Shown here: positions 44,683-56,344 of the stretch, piece after piece | Layout of the letters: each line of letters starts with the position of its first letter | How positions within the stretch are numbered: position 1 is the stretch's first letter | DNA from: Eriocheir sinensis | Taxonomy: Eukaryota > Arthropoda > Malacostraca > Decapoda > Varunidae | Assembly (NCBI RefSeq): GCF_024679095.1 | Contig: NC_066534.1 | Location: 16,640,163-16,704,162, forward strand | DNA: 64,000 nt | Direction: 5' to 3' | Translations under genes and position numbers: made by a program | Notes under the pieces: generated by a model | What the model was told of the DNA's origin: nothing | The model's input: the letters and a program-made list of their open reading frames with translations, nothing else | The model's database searches: none

Positions 44683-45285
44683 TGGAGGAAAAAAACAGCA
44701 TGATTAGAAAGAAGAAGGGAAAGTAAGGAGATGATTAAAAATGTTGAGTTAAAAGAAGGATAAAAAAAAAGAAGAAAGGATAAAAAAGAAACAAAGAAAG
44801 AAAAAGGGAAGGATTGACATAAGAAAAGGAGCATAAGAAATTGGACCAAAGAAAATGAAGGAGATAGGAAGCCATAGAGGAAAGAAGAAATGAAATAGAA
44901 CGGAGATAGAGAAGGAAGAAGATAACGAAAGGAAGGAAAGGAGAGGAAGAAAAGTGGAAAAAAAGGAGATAGGCGGAACGAAGATAGAAAAAAAAGTCAT
45001 AGAACGGAGATGGAGAAAGGCAGAGGAGGAAGAAGAAAGAAAACGAAGAGGGAAAAGTGAGGGAAGAAAGGAAAGGAAGAAAAATAGGAAAAAGATGGAG
45101 AGAAAAGGAAGGAAAGAAAAAAAGAAAAACATGTCCTCGAGGAAGAAGATAACAAAAGGAAGAAGGAAGGGAAAAAAGGAAAGGAAGAAAATTGGGAAGA
45201 AGATAAAGAGAAGAGAAAAAGAAAAAAAAATGTTGTCCTCTTTTAAATAACAATAAACAAACAACAACAAAAAAAAAACCTCTAC
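43806..45285. repeat. 1.5-kb polypurine block
   Basis: A/G-rich. A GGT/GAT patch lies at 44038-44095, a repeated phrase AGGGTGGGAGAGTGAGAGAT at about 44199 and 44285 (an ~86-bp duplication), and (GA)n at 44638-44680. Two AAAACAGCATGATTAGAAAG phrases (about 44523 and 44692) show another duplication. The minus-strand Phe/Ser/Leu frames are repeat translations. Confidence 0.85.
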
Positions 45286-45388
45286 GCCATGTTTGTTTGC
45301 CTGTCTCTATGAAGCCACTCAGCGTCATGAAGTTAATAAAGAAAACAATGAGAAAAAAAAAGAAAAGGAAATGAGCAAAATATATGTC

Positions 45389-45390
<2 letters not shown>

Positions 45391-45452
<62 letters not shown>

Positions 45453-45775
45453 AGTATATCTCTTGCTGTTTATTTAAGTCTGTCCCTCATTTCCTTTCTG
45501 CTCTCTCTCTCTCTCTCTCTTAATCTCCTCCTCCTCCTCCTCCTCCTAATTCGCTTCCTCTTCTTTATCCTCTCCTTCCTGCAATCTTACTCTTTCTTCA
45601 TTTCCTTTCTACCTCCTGCTGTTAATCCTCCTCCTCCTCCTCCTCCTCCTCCTCCTCTTCTTTCCTCTCCTACTGTTCCTCGTTTCCCTTTTCTCCTTGC
45701 ATCCTCTTACTTCAATCCTTCCTCCTCCTCCTCCTCCTCCTCCTCCTCCTCCTCCTCCTCCTCCCCCCCACCTGG
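45391..45775. repeat. (GT)n, (CT)n and two (CTC)n arrays
   Basis: GT at 45391-45450, CT at about 45500-45519, CTC at 45526-45546, 45629-45657 and 45720-45761, in pyrimidine-rich DNA. Confidence 0.95.
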
Positions 45776-45975
45776 TCACCTGCAGATGTTTAATTAAATC
45801 CAAGACATTAATTTCCTCTCTTTGATAACTGGTCCACGCACACCGTAATGAAATTCTAGGTGTGTTCTGCTTGCTCTTTTCTTTCTTTTTTTGTCCATTG
45901 TTTATTTTTTTTTGTCTTAGTGTCTGGGTGTGTGCGCGTATGTGTGTGTGTCTGTGTCTTTGTTCTGTCTGTCTG

Positions 45976-46028
<53 letters not shown>

Positions 46029-46118
46029 ATTTCTGACTTAATGTAATGTTTAATCTTCTCGTGTTTTCTTTTTTTTTCTTTCCTTGCCATACATCGTCCA
46101 GTCCGCTTGTTTTATTTC

Positions 46119-46165
<47 letters not shown>
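45776..46165. repeat. Low-repeat segment, (GT)n, then (CT)n
   Basis: Complex T-rich DNA to about 45930. GT-rich DNA culminates in a run at about 45977-46026, and CT occupies about 46121-46164. Confidence 0.85.
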
Positions 46166-46166
<1 letters not shown>

Positions 46167-47590
46167 TTGCACAGCTTCTAAACTTTACCTCATTATCTCG
46201 CTCTCTTTTTTTTCTTTCACTTCATCTAATCAAGCACGTATTAACTATTTTTTTTCTCCTCTATCATATTCTCTTTTTTTTCATATTTTTCTTTATTATT
46301 ATTTTCTGGCACTATTTTATTTATTCTCTAGTTTTTTTTCTTCCTTTCATTCAATCTTTTTCTTTGGCCTTTTTTTATCTGAGTTCAGTATTTTTTTCAT
46401 TTTCTGCTTCACTATTCTTTGGTTTCGTATTTTTTTTATATTTATTCATTTATTTATTTATTTATCCTCCTTCTTTCCTGCCACCAATCCCTTTCTTCTT
46501 TCCCTCCTTCCCTCCTTCCTTCCTTTACTTCTCTTCATTCCTTCATTTTGTCTTATTTATTTTTTTCTATTCCTCTTCAACATTTTTTTTTACTCCTTCA
46601 CTGTTTCCTGTTTCCTTTCCCTTCCTCTTTCTTTCCTACTAATCCCTTTCTTCTTCTCTCTCTCCCTCCTTCCCTCCCTTTCCCTTCTTCCCTTCCTTCT
46701 TTTCCTTCTCATAACTCCTTCATTTTGTCTTTTTCCTTCTTTTCTTCCTCTTCAACGTCTTTTCTTCACTCCTTCACTGTTAACTGTTTCCTTCCCTCTC
46801 CTTCTCTGTGTCTCTCCCCTTCTTCTTTCCCTCCTTCCTTCATTTACTTCTCTTCATTCCTTCTTCTTTTCCTTCCTCTTTTTTTCTATTCCTCTTCAAC
46901 ATTTTTTTTCACTCCTTCACTGTTTCCTGTTTCCTTCCCCTTCCTCTTTCTTTCCTGCCACCAATCCCTCTCTTCTCCTCTGTCTCTCTCCCTTCCTCCC
47001 TCCCTCCTCCCTTCCTCGCTCCCTCCTTCCTTCCTGCACAAGACTTCAACCATTCGTCAGTTTAAGGAAAGAAGGAAATTATGCATTACGTTTCACTAAT
47101 AGGCCTTTCCTTCCTTCTCTCCTTTCCTTCCTCCCTCCCTTCCCTCCCTCTCCCTTCCTCCTCGTCCGTCTTCTGGTTCCTTCATTTATCTTATCTCTCC
47201 ATCTCTCGTATGATCCCCGTTAAATTTCCTTTCATATTTGTCTGTGTCTGTCTGTCTGTCTGTCTGTCTATTTTTTTTCCTTTTCTTCTTTTTGACTTTG
47301 CCCTTTATTCCTCCTTTCTTTCTTTGTGTTTCTTTTCTGTATTTCTTTTTTTTTCTTTCTTTCTTTCTATCTTTCTTTCTCTTACGAGGCAACCAATCCT
47401 TCTCTGCAACTTATTCTTTCTTTTCCTTCTTCGTAGTTTTAACATCTTTCCTTCCTTCCTCCTCCTCCTCCTCCTCCTCCTCTTCCTCTTTTCCTCTCCT
47501 TCCTCCTCTTCCTCAGTGTCTTCATGTTCCTTGAATCTTTTCTTTCCCTTTACAAACATTTTTACAGCAATTTTCCGTCATTGCTTTAAC
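46166..47590. repeat. 1.4-kb polypyrimidine block with a 155-175-bp tandem repeat
   Basis: CTTCAACRTYTTTT-like text occurs at 46575, 46750 and 46904 (spacings 175 and 154). It is followed by ACTCCTTCACTGTTTCCTGT or its variant, and the copies also share CTGCCACCAATCCCTTTC-type text. CTGT tetramers lie at 47240-47272, and CTC repeats at 47459-47480. The 379-residue Phe/Ser/Leu frame is repeat translation. Confidence 0.85.
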
Positions 47591-48440
47591 CTGAGCATGA
47601 CAAATGGAAGGAGAGAAGGAGAGGAGGCTGGACGAGAGGGGGAAGAGGGAATGGAGAGGTAAAGAAAGGGAAAGGAATTGGAAGGAGAGGATAGGAGAGG
47701 AGAGATAGAGGGAAAGGAGGAAGAAGGAGAGGAAAGGGGGATTATAGGAAGGGAGGGGAAGGGGAAGGGAGAGAGAGAGACAAATAGAGTTGGAGATGGG
47801 GTAAAATGCAAATGAGGAGATGGGTGGGGAAGGTGGGGAGGAAAAGGGAACCAGGAGGAAGGAAAGGGAGGAAGAAGAGAAGAGACTTTGAATGAGGATT
47901 AGGTATGGAATGGGATGAGAAGGAAAGGAAAGGAAGGAAAAGAAAGAAGGATGAAATTAAAGAAAAGGAAAGGTGAAGGAAGGAAAGAAAAGGAAAGAAA
48001 AGGAGAATGAAGGAAATAAAAGATGAGAAAGGCAAAGGATAGGAAAAGAAGGAAAAGTTGAAAATATTAAAAGGAATGGAAAGAAAAGAAAAGAAATTAA
48101 ATCAACCGAAAGAAAGGGAAAGAAAACAAACGAAAGGAAATAAATAAGAAAAAAAAATGAAATCAAATCAAATTATATGAAGACACAAAAAAAGAAAAAA
48201 AGAAAACGATAAAGAGGAAAAAATAAGAAAAAGACAAAGGAAATTAAAGAAAACGGAAAATATATAAAAAAAAACTATCGGAATGTATACGAAAAAAAAA
48301 ACACCAAAAAAAAGGAAAAGGAAAAGAAAATGGAAAAGAAAAATAGAAGGGAAATGAAAGAAAACGGGAGAGTAAAACAAGTCACCATCGGAATGCATAC
48401 AAAAACCAGGCTGTCGTCGGGGAAGGAGGAAGAGGAAGAG

Positions 48441-48472
<32 letters not shown>

Positions 48473-48480
48473 GGAGGAGG
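47591..48480. repeat. Polypurine block ending in (GGA)n
   Basis: A/G-rich with GGAAAGG and AAAGAAAA words. A phrase with ATCGGAATG, GAAAACGG and AAAAGGAAAAGG repeats around 48275 and 48385. GGA repeats run from 48418 to 48482. Confidence 0.85.
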
Positions 48481-48835
48481 ACACAGGGCTTCTTGGCCAG
48501 ACTGAATATCCTCCCTACGAGTGTTCTTCAGGAGGTGAGGTGCCGTCCGCTTCCCTCTTCACGCCCTCCTCCTCCTCCTCCTCCTCCTGTCTGCCTGTCT
48601 TCCTGCTTTGTGACGAGGGGGAAAAGGAGGAGGAGGAAGAGAAGGAAAGGAGGAGTGGGTGCGGAGAGGAGAACGAGAGGGAGGAAAATAACGAAAAGGA
48701 AAAAGAGGAAAAAGAAAAGTTAAAATGATGATAATGATGATAATAATGACGAGGAAGAGATAGAAGGAAAATAGAAGGAAGAGGAAGAGGAGTAAAAGAA
48801 AATGATAATAAAGATAAGAATGAAGATATGATGAT
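48481..48835. other. Short low-repeat segment between GGA and CTC/GGA patches
   Basis: Complex DNA at 48483-48565, (CTC)n at 48568-48590, purine-rich DNA to 48720, then GATAAT repeats. No gene. Confidence 0.6.
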
Positions 48836-48849
48836 GATAGTAGTAGTAA

Positions 48850-48896
<47 letters not shown>

Positions 48897-49237
48897 AAAG
48901 GATTATTGTTACTATCATTACTATTATTATCGTTCTTTTTATTATCATTCTTCTATCTATTCATCTTTATCATCGCTTTCCTCTTTGATTCCTGTTCGCC
49001 GCACGTTTCCAATTCTCCCTCGTCGCCTTTTTCTCTCCCGCTCCTTAATTTTTCTTTGTTCCTTAATTCCTTCTAATTTTACTTATTAATCAAATTACTC
49101 CGCGCCATCCTCTATTGCCAAGAATTTAGTTTCCTTCCAGTTGCGTTTTCTTTTTCCTTCCTTCTTGTGCTTCTTCTTCTTCTTGCTCCTGTTCTTCGTC
49201 TTGTTCTTCTTGTTCTTCTTGTTCTTCTTCTTTTTCC

Positions 49238-49291
<54 letters not shown>

Positions 49292-49320
49292 CATTATTAT
49301 CATTATTATCATTCTTTCAT
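48836..49320. repeat. (TAG)n and (TTA)n arrays with T-rich DNA
   Basis: TAG triplets at about 48838-48895 and TTA triplets at about 49239-49290, followed by TTATCA repeats. Complex pyrimidine-rich DNA lies between. Confidence 0.9.
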
Positions 49321-49560
49321 CGCGGACACCTTTTCTTTAATCATCTTCCTCACCTTCGCGGCGTCACCTTAATTAGATTTTCCTGAAACACCGTGTTGCT
49401 CATTAACGTATTTATGACACTGTTCTTTTTTCCTTTTTTTCCTTTGTTTTCCTTCATACATTTTCCCTTTTTCCAAACATCCTTTTAATCTTTCTTTTTC
49501 TTTATCATCCTGCGTCTGTCTCTCTCTGTTTCTGTCTATGTCTGTGTCTGTGTGTGTCTG

Positions 49561-49564
<4 letters not shown>
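49321..49564. other. Low-repeat T-rich DNA
   Basis: Complex sequence grading into CTGT and GTCT repeats. No gene. Confidence 0.5.

Positions 49565-49640
<76 letters not shown>
49565..49640. repeat. (CT)n array
   Basis: About 75 bases of uninterrupted CT, preceded by GTCT units. Confidence 0.95.
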
Positions 49641-49641
<1 letters not shown>

Positions 49642-50480
49642 GCGTTATTTTCCACCATTCTTTCTCTCCGTCCCTCACCCATAATTTTTCCTCCTCCTTG
49701 CCCTTCCTTCCTTCCTCCCTTCCTCCTCCTTCCCTCCTAATTTCCTCCTCCCACCAGATTCTCTTGACGCTTCCTAAAAATTATCTTCCATTCTTTATTC
49801 CTTGTCCTTCCTTCCTCTCATTTTTTACTCCGCCTCCTTCTTCGTTAGATAATGTAGTATCCAGGGAGCAGGAGAGAAGGAAGGGAAAGGAAGGGAAGAA
49901 AGGAAAGGATAACAGCGGTAGGGAGAAGGAGAGGTGAAGGGAAGAAGGCAAGGGAAGGGACTGAAAGGATAGGAAGGGAAAAGATGGTAAGGGAAGGGAA
50001 GGGAAAGAAAGGCAGGGAAGAAAGGAAAGGATAACAGCGGTAAGGAGAAGGAGAAGAAGAAGAGAAGGGAAGAAGGGAAAGGAAGGGACTGAAAGGATGG
50101 GAAGGGAAAAGATGGTAAGTGAAGGGAAGGGAAGGATGGAAAAGTGCAAAGAATGGAAGGGAAGAGAAGGGAAGAGAATGAAATTGAAGACTAGAGAAAG
50201 GGAAGGGGAGAAAAGAGAGGGAAAGGGAGGAGAATGTGAGGAAAGATGGGGAATGATAAAGGAAGAGGAAGATGGGAAGGGAGAGAAAGAGAAAGGAATG
50301 GGAAGAAAATAAAAAAAGAAAAGAGAATGGAAAATTAGAAAAGGGAAAGAGAGAAATGGTAAGGAGAGTATAGTAATAGGAAGAAAAGAGGAAGTTTGGG
50401 GATGAATATTTAATTGAAGAATAGGGAACGGATGAGAGAGAAAAACATAGGAAGCCGTTTACAAATGGTTAATACAGTAT
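49641..50480. repeat. Pyrimidine block, then purine block with a ~122-bp duplication
   Basis: CCTT-rich DNA to about 49850, then the purine strand switches. GGATAACAGCGGTA occurs at 49907 and 50029 (122 bases apart), with AAGGGACTGAAAGGAT and GGGAAAAGATGGTAAG in both copies. Confidence 0.85.
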
Positions 50481-50489
50481 TACCCATAG

Positions 50490-50640
50490 GCACCATACAT
50501 ACATACATACATACATACACATACATACAAAACATAAACATACACATATATACATGCAGAAAACATACAAAAGCATACAAACACACATACACACAAACAC
50601 ACATACACACGCACATATATACCTGCAAATACACAACACT
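50490..50640. repeat. ACAT/CATA tetranucleotide-rich tract
   Basis: (CATA)n at about 50494-50530, then decayed ACAC/ACAT repeats to 50635. Confidence 0.9.
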
Positions 50641-50811
50641 CTTTAGAATCACCAGTTAAACCATCACTACGAGAGCGTTACAAACAGTTCTCAAATTTAT
50701 GGGATCAAAGTTAGGCCATTAGCTGCCATAAGTATAAATAAACGTACACACTTTCTCGAGGATTAGCTTTTAAACAGTCCACTTCGCGATATGAGAAAAA
50801 AAATCAGAGTT
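50641..50811. other. Low-repeat DNA
   Basis: Complex sequence. No gene. Confidence 0.45.
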
Positions 50812-50933
50812 AAGATAAATTGACCTCACTTTTGGCCACTTCAGTTAGCTTTTATATTAGTAGTGATTGACGGTCTGTTTTTTACTTGTTTATTTGTTTA
50901 TTGTCCTTCAGCTTCTTCCTTTAACGTAAAAAA
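50812..50933 (+). mobile_element. SINE C family, 3' region
   Basis: AAATTGACCTCACTTTTGGC, then TAGTGATTGACGG, a T-rich linker with GTTTATTGTCC, and CAGCTTCTTCCTTTAACGT plus an A-run. These are the SINE C blocks in order. Confidence 0.65.
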
Positions 50934-51300
50934 ATACTATATCTGCCTCGAGTTGTAATGACGTAAGCGATGTATTACTATTCCTCATCTTCTTCTCTTA
51001 TCCTCTAATTTTTCCTTTGAGTAAATTCTTCAGTTCTTTCTAATATTATCTATGTTCAAGGGCTAATGCGACGGAGGTGAGCACTGAGGCTACGCGCAGC
51101 TATAGTGTATGTATTCTCGTGATCATTATACATTTTAATTTGTAGCCTTGTTTCTGGATATGAGGACGATGCTATTTATGTTTACAGTATTTTTTTCACC
51201 GTCCGAGTCTTCTTTTCTTAACTTTAATTTCTCCTTTCATTAGTGTGTCTGCAAAGTCTCCGAGGTTATTAATTTCCCCCTTAATACTGTTTGAAAAAGA
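50934..51300. other. Low-repeat DNA with a SINE B 5'-like fragment
   Basis: Complex T-rich DNA. At about 51073-51101 the sequence GGAGGTGAGCACTGAGGC then TACGCGCAGCT matches the stretch just upstream of the SINE B A box at 42.91-42.94 kb. Another phrase here, TATTCTCGTGATCATT, recurs at about 53.30 kb followed by related text, so a second dispersed repeat is probable. Confidence 0.5.
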
Positions 51301-51660
51301 AGATAAAGATAAAAAAATCTGAAAAAATATGGAGTAAGGAAAGAAGGAGATGAAGAAACGCATAAGAGAATTAAGACAAGGTTACGGAGGAGAGGGAGAG
51401 AGAGAAAAAAAAAAGAGAGAAAGAAGAGGAAACAGGGAGAGAAATCTTTTTATGGGAAGGGACAAAAGAATGGAGGAGGAAGGAAGGAGAGAAGGGGAGA
51501 TAAGGGAAAGAGAGAGAGGGAGGGAGGGAGAATGTGAGGGGAGGAAGAGAGTACGAAGGGGAGGGAATGGAGGGGAATGTCGCTAATAAATCATAGGAGA
51601 AGGGGAATGGAGAGAAAAAAAATCAATAAAGAGAGAGAGAAGCGGAAGAAAGGAGAAGTA
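51301..51660. repeat. Polypurine block
   Basis: A/G-rich with GGGAGAG words. The 78-residue + strand frame is Arg/Glu/Gly-rich repeat translation. Confidence 0.75.
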
Positions 51661-51681
51661 ATTGACAATGATTTAATGTAT

Positions 51682-51682
<1 letters not shown>

Positions 51683-51738
<56 letters not shown>

Positions 51739-51934
51739 CTTTTCTGACCGATATTTTTTCTCATAACTTTCGCCAATACGCCTCCTCCTCCTCCTCCTCC
51801 TCCTCCTCTGTCTTCCTCCTCCTCCTCCTCCTCCTCCTCCTCCTCCTCCTCTTTATATATAAACTTACCCACGCCTAACTTTTTTTCTCTCTCGCTCTCT
51901 TTCTTTCTCTCGCATTATTTCCTGGTGATTACGC

Positions 51935-51990
<56 letters not shown>
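51683..51990. repeat. (CT)n, two (CTC)n and (GT)n arrays
   Basis: CT at 51683-51735, CTC at 51782-51808 and 51817-51851, GT at about 51936-51990. Confidence 0.95.
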
Positions 51991-51992
<2 letters not shown>

Positions 51993-52200
51993 CGTTTTTA
52001 TTATCATCTATCTCATATCAGTTTTGCCATTTTCAATCTCTCCCTCTCTCCCTATTTCTTCTCTGTCTATCTCTCTATCAATCTATCTATCTATCTATAT
52101 CTCTTACAGGCGTCTATCTCATTTTCACTCTGATTCTTCACTTTTTTTTCTCTCTTTCCATGTTAAAATTATGATGCCTTGCTTTTAACATTTCTTTTTT
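51991..52200. other. T-rich DNA with CTAT repeats
   Basis: CTAT tetramers at about 52077-52098, otherwise T/C-rich DNA. No gene. Confidence 0.55.
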
Positions 52201-52450
52201 TCCTTCCCTACACCCATATTACAAGTTCTCCCTTCCCATGTCATTCCCTATCGGCCATAACTCAGGCTCTCCCTTCTTCGGCCATATCCTCACGCCTATA
52301 CAAGTCTCCCTTCACTGACCATTCCCTTGCGCCCATATTACAAGCTCTCCTTTCATCGGCCATTCCCTTACGCCCAAGTTACAAATTCTCTCCCTTCCTA
52401 GACATTCTCTTACGCCTATGTTACAAGCTCTCCCTTCTTATGTAATTCCC
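52201..52450. repeat. ~40-bp minisatellite
   Basis: Six decayed copies of a unit like GCCCATATTACAAGCTCTCC then CTTC and GGCCATTCCCTTAC. ATTACAAG or its variant falls near 52218, 52257, 52295, 52338, 52378 and 52420. Confidence 0.8.
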
Positions 52451-52640
52451 TTGAGGTCAGTTCCAGCAATATCAGTAAGCTGGTCTCCTTTCCTATATGA
52501 GCTTTCTGTGAACTATCTAATGGGTTAATGGCTAGTACGTCCAATATACTTTGTTAGTAATAGTATAGCGCATTATAGGCCAAGGAAATGTGAGTAGAAG
52601 TGAAGCTTTTTTGTGATCTAATGAAGAGGTTGAACCGTAT
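52451..52640. other. Low-repeat DNA
   Basis: Complex sequence. No gene. Confidence 0.45.
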
Positions 52641-52795
52641 ATATATTTTTTTTACAGTAAAGGAAACAGTTCAAGGGCAAAAAAAAAAAAAAGGAAAAAA
52701 TAATGAAAAAAAAAGCCCGCTACTCACTGCTTCTACAACAGAGTCAAGAGGAATGGCCGAAAGAGAGGCCAATATTTGCTGCCGTTTTGTTTTTT
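52641..52795 (-). mobile_element. SINE C family, 3' region
   Basis: The reverse complement of the SINE C 3' region: TTTACAGTAAAGGAAACAGT, TCAAGGGC, a long A-run, GCCCGCTACTCACTGCTTCT and GGCCGAAAGAGAGGCC in the order expected for a minus-strand copy. Confidence 0.7.
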
Positions 52796-52804
52796 TAGGT
52801 TGGT

Positions 52805-52974
52805 TGGTGATGAGTGACATCTCGTAGTTCGAAATCTGTCCGCTAGTCTACCAATTCTTCTTCATTTGGTCCTTCAATATTTTTTTTCTTTTCAGCTTTG
52901 TTTCCTGATGATGACTATGATTTTTTGCATGTTTTTTTAATGTTTTCTATCTTTTTTTCTATTTCTGATACTTT

Positions 52975-53042
<68 letters not shown>

Positions 53043-53185
53043 TTCTGATTAAAGAAGAGTGACATTTCGTAGTTTGGGAGATGTTCGCTTTTATAAGTTT
53101 CAATTTCATATTAATTTCGTCCTTCAATATTTTTTTCTTTCCAGCTTTGTTTCCTGCTGATGACTATGATTTTTTGCATGTTCTC
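52805..53185. repeat. ~250-bp tandem duplication containing a (CT)n array
   Basis: CCTTCAATATTTTTTT is at 52871 and 53121 (250 bases apart). Both copies share GTGACAT-TCGTAGTT upstream and CAGCTTTGTTTCCTG, TGATGACTATGATTTTTTGC downstream. A CT run at 52978-53038 lies in the first copy only. Confidence 0.9.
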
Positions 53186-53439
53186 GGTCTTTTCTAATTT
53201 CTTTTTTTCATTTCAATCTTCTTTCTGATACTTTTCCTTTTCTATTTCTCTCTTCGTTCCTGATTGGAGAAAAAATACAATACTCTTAAATATTGTTTCT
53301 ATTCTCGTGATCATTTTATATATTTATTTTCAAGTCTCGTTTCTGGATATGAAGACAATGCTATTTTTGTTTTTAGTATTTTTTTCCACCGTCTTAAATC
53401 TTCAATCTGCATCCAGTTGTGTCCTCCTCTCTTCGTTAC
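53186..53439. other. Low-repeat T-rich DNA
   Basis: Complex sequence sharing a phrase with about 51.11 kb (TATTCTCGTGATCATT and GTTTCTGGATATGA). Probably an old dispersed repeat. No gene. Confidence 0.45.
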
Positions 53440-54550
53440 ATGTTGAAAGATAAAAAGAAACACATAAAAGAACTGGGCAAAACTTCCCTTGGTGTTTCGT
53501 TCTGCTTCAAGATAATATATTTGTTTCATGTTCTGTTTCGTTCGCTGTCTGTCTTTCACTTGTTTCGTTATGTATTCCTTAAAAGCAGACACGTTGTATT
53601 TTCTTTTTGATTACCTTATCCTCGATTTATTTTCCTCTTCTATTCCATTATCTTTGTGTAATCTACTTTTCATCTTTCTCCAATCTCCCTTCATTTTTGT
53701 CTTTCGCTCTCCATCCCATTTCGAAGGATAAAAAAAAAAACATTATAAAAGAACTTAATAATATTTTCCTCAGTGTTGTTTTTTGTTTCAGGATAAAATA
53801 TTTTGCTCCATTCTTTGTTTCGATCGCTTGCTGTCTTTCACTTGTTTTTTTTTAATTCCCCAAAAGAAGACATGTTGCATTTTCGTTTTCATTACTCTAT
53901 TAACCTTTTATTTTCCTCTTCTATTCCATCATCTTTGTTTAATCTACTTTTTTATCTTTCTTCAATCTCCCTTCACTTCCGTCTCACGCTCTCCAGTATG
54001 TACATGTTGAAGCATTTTAAAAACTCTGCTAAAAGTACTTGGTAATACTTTCCTCTGTTTTTTTTTATTGTTTTGTTTCATGATAAAATATTTTACTCCA
54101 AGCTCTGTTTCGCACGCTTGCTGTCTTTCATTTGTTTTTTTTTTATATTCCCTAAAAGAAGACTTGTTTTAATTTCTTTCATTCCTTTATTATCACATAT
54201 TTTGCTCTTCTATTCCAGTACTTGTTCCACGTTCGGGCTTATTCGCTTTCTTTCACATTTTCTTTCTCATATTTCGTAAAAGGACACATTGCATTTTCTT
54301 TCCAGTTTCTTCCTTTATTGTCAATCTCGTTATCATTCTTACTTTCGCTTTTACATTTCTTTCCTCAATAACAAATTCAGGACGCAGCTATTTTCTTCCT
54401 TATTTTCCTTTCTTTTTTTATTTTTTGCTTCGGTTCTTTTTTTATACATATTTTTTTCCTTCCTTTGTTCCGCTCGCTCTCTGTCCTTCATTTTTCATTT
54501 CATGCTAATATTCTCGTTTTTTTTTTTTTTCATTCCAGCTTTGACATAGG
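53440..54550. repeat. ~285-bp satellite, three copies plus remnants
   Basis: GTCTTTCACTTGTTT (or GTCTTTCATTTGTTT) occurs at 53551, 53833 and 54123 (spacings 282 and 290), with weaker matches near 54250 and 54480. Units share GATAAAATATTTT, TTATTTTCCTCTTCTATTCC, ATCTACTTTTCATCTTTC and AAAAGAAGACA. The Phe/Ser-rich frames that cross it repeat with the unit. Confidence 0.85.
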
Positions 54551-54569
54551 CATCTCTTTTTTTTTCCCT

Positions 54570-54612
<43 letters not shown>

Positions 54613-54866
54613 ACAGTTTTTTTCAACTTTTCCCGTTTTATTCATCTCGTTCTCCTAATATTCCTCTATAACCTCTATTTTTTATCATTTTTTTTCTTCC
54701 TGTTTCCATTTCGCCCGGATGTTCTTTTTTTTCTGTATCATAAACATATTTTCCGCTACGAGTCCTTTATTTCAAGTTATTAACCCTCATTTTTCATTAT
54801 TATTATTATCATCATTCGCTATCTCAATCTTTATCTTTTTTCTTTTTCCTTATCTTTTCCGTCTTT

Positions 54867-54870
<4 letters not shown>
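54551..54870. repeat. (CT)n array and T-rich DNA
   Basis: CT at about 54571-54612, then T-rich complex DNA. No gene. Confidence 0.8.
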
Positions 54871-54904
<34 letters not shown>

Positions 54905-54956
54905 AGTGGTGGTGGTTGTGGTGGTGGTGGTAGTGGTAGTGGGAGTAGTAGTAATG

Positions 54957-55035
<79 letters not shown>

Positions 55036-55050
55036 CAGCGGTGGTGGTGG
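54867..55050. repeat. (GTA)n / (GTG)n array
   Basis: About 180 bases of TAG/GTG triplets giving Ser/Gly or poly-Thr frames. Confidence 0.95.
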
Positions 55051-55226
55051 TATTTCTCTTCGTCTCTTTCTGCTGAAGATTTTTCTGTACCCTGATTTTT
55101 TTTTCTATATCGTCGCGACCTTTTTTTTTCGTTCGCAACTCATCTAGCCGAGATCTGAGGCCCGACTTTTTTCCCTTTTAAAATGCGAAAACAAAATTGC
55201 AATTTCGAGAAAGATATTAATCCTTG
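55051..55226. other. Low-repeat segment
   Basis: Complex sequence. No gene. Confidence 0.4.
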
Positions 55227-55500
55227 CCCTGATTCCTCCTCCTCCTCCTCCTCCTCCTGCTCCTTCCCCTCCTCATCCTGCTCCTCCTCGTACCTCGCTT
55301 CCTCCTCCTTCTCCTCCTCCTCCACCTCCTTCTCCTCCTCGTACCTCGCTTCCTCCTTCTCCTCCTCTGCCTCCTCCTCCTTCGCCTCCTCCCCCTACTC
55401 CTCCTCCTTACCCTCCTCGTACCCTCCTTCTGCTCCTCCTCTTTTTCTCCTTGACCTACAATTCTCCTCCTCCTCCTCCTCCTCCTCCTCCTCCTTTCGC
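55227..55500. repeat. (CTC)n block with a ~57-bp duplication
   Basis: CTC repeats throughout. CTCGTACCTCGCTTCCTCCT occurs twice, about 50-57 bases apart (near 55287 and 55339). Confidence 0.9.
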
Positions 55501-56340
55501 CCCCAAGTAAGGGAACGACGGAAGTAAAAGAAAATGGAATGGACAGATGAAATGAATGAAAGCGAAATAGAATTGGATATAAAAGAAATGAAAATAAATA
55601 AGAAATATGAAGAATAACGAACTCTGTAAATGGAAAGAATTACGCTGCCTCAATATATAGATGAAAAAAAAAACATGTAAAAAAATGTAACTACGAAAAA
55701 ATACTAGGAAAAGAGAGAGGGGAAAGTAAGCATAAGAAAAGCGGTGAACAGAAATATATAGAGGAAATAAAAAAGGAAAAAAATATGTAAGGAGGTAAAA
55801 AAAAAAAAAAAAAGAGAAAATGGTGAGACATTGAAAGTAATAAATATGAAAAAAAAATATTAGACTAGTTGTGAAAAGTAAAGGTAATTAAAACATGATT
55901 AACGGAAAGGCCTAAAGACGCTATAGGCGAACACGCAAAAAAAAAAAAAAAGACGTGAGGAAAATGAAAATAACTAGTCTTTAAAAAAATGTGAAAAAAA
56001 TGACAATTGGTAAAAGAAACGACGTTGGAAAGTGGCAGAATAAGGAAGAAGTTGCAAAAAGAAAAGCGTGAAAATGATAAAATAAAAGTATACAAAAAAA
56101 AGAAGATTTGGCGTAGAAACGAAATAACATGAAACAATACAGTGTGATTGAGGGTAGACTAAATGAAGGTGCGATAATCTGGCAGGTACTGAGCCAGGTA
56201 ACAAAATGGACAAGGTAATTACTTTCTGTCCTTCTCCAACATCGCCTTAGTACGCCAATACCTGATCGTTTGTTTGTATAGACGCCGAAAGTTTGGAAAG
56301 TTTCGTTTAGTCGGCGCAACATCTGTGGTCATATGCCGGA
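55501..56340. other. A-rich low-repeat DNA; no gene
   Basis: A-rich with short A-runs to about 56110, then complex DNA of balanced composition. The minus-strand Phe/Ser/Leu frames show no domain. Confidence 0.5.
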
Positions 56341-56344
56341 GAGA

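Noticed and set aside
46084..47223. 379-residue + strand open frame, the longest in the window
   Set aside because: It is Phe/Ser/Leu/Pro translation of pyrimidine-rich tandem repeats. The same peptide phrases recur with the 155-175-bp unit, and equally long frames exist in the other phases.
54719..55147. Gly/Ser-rich protein
   Set aside because: It is the translation of a TAG/GTG triplet array.
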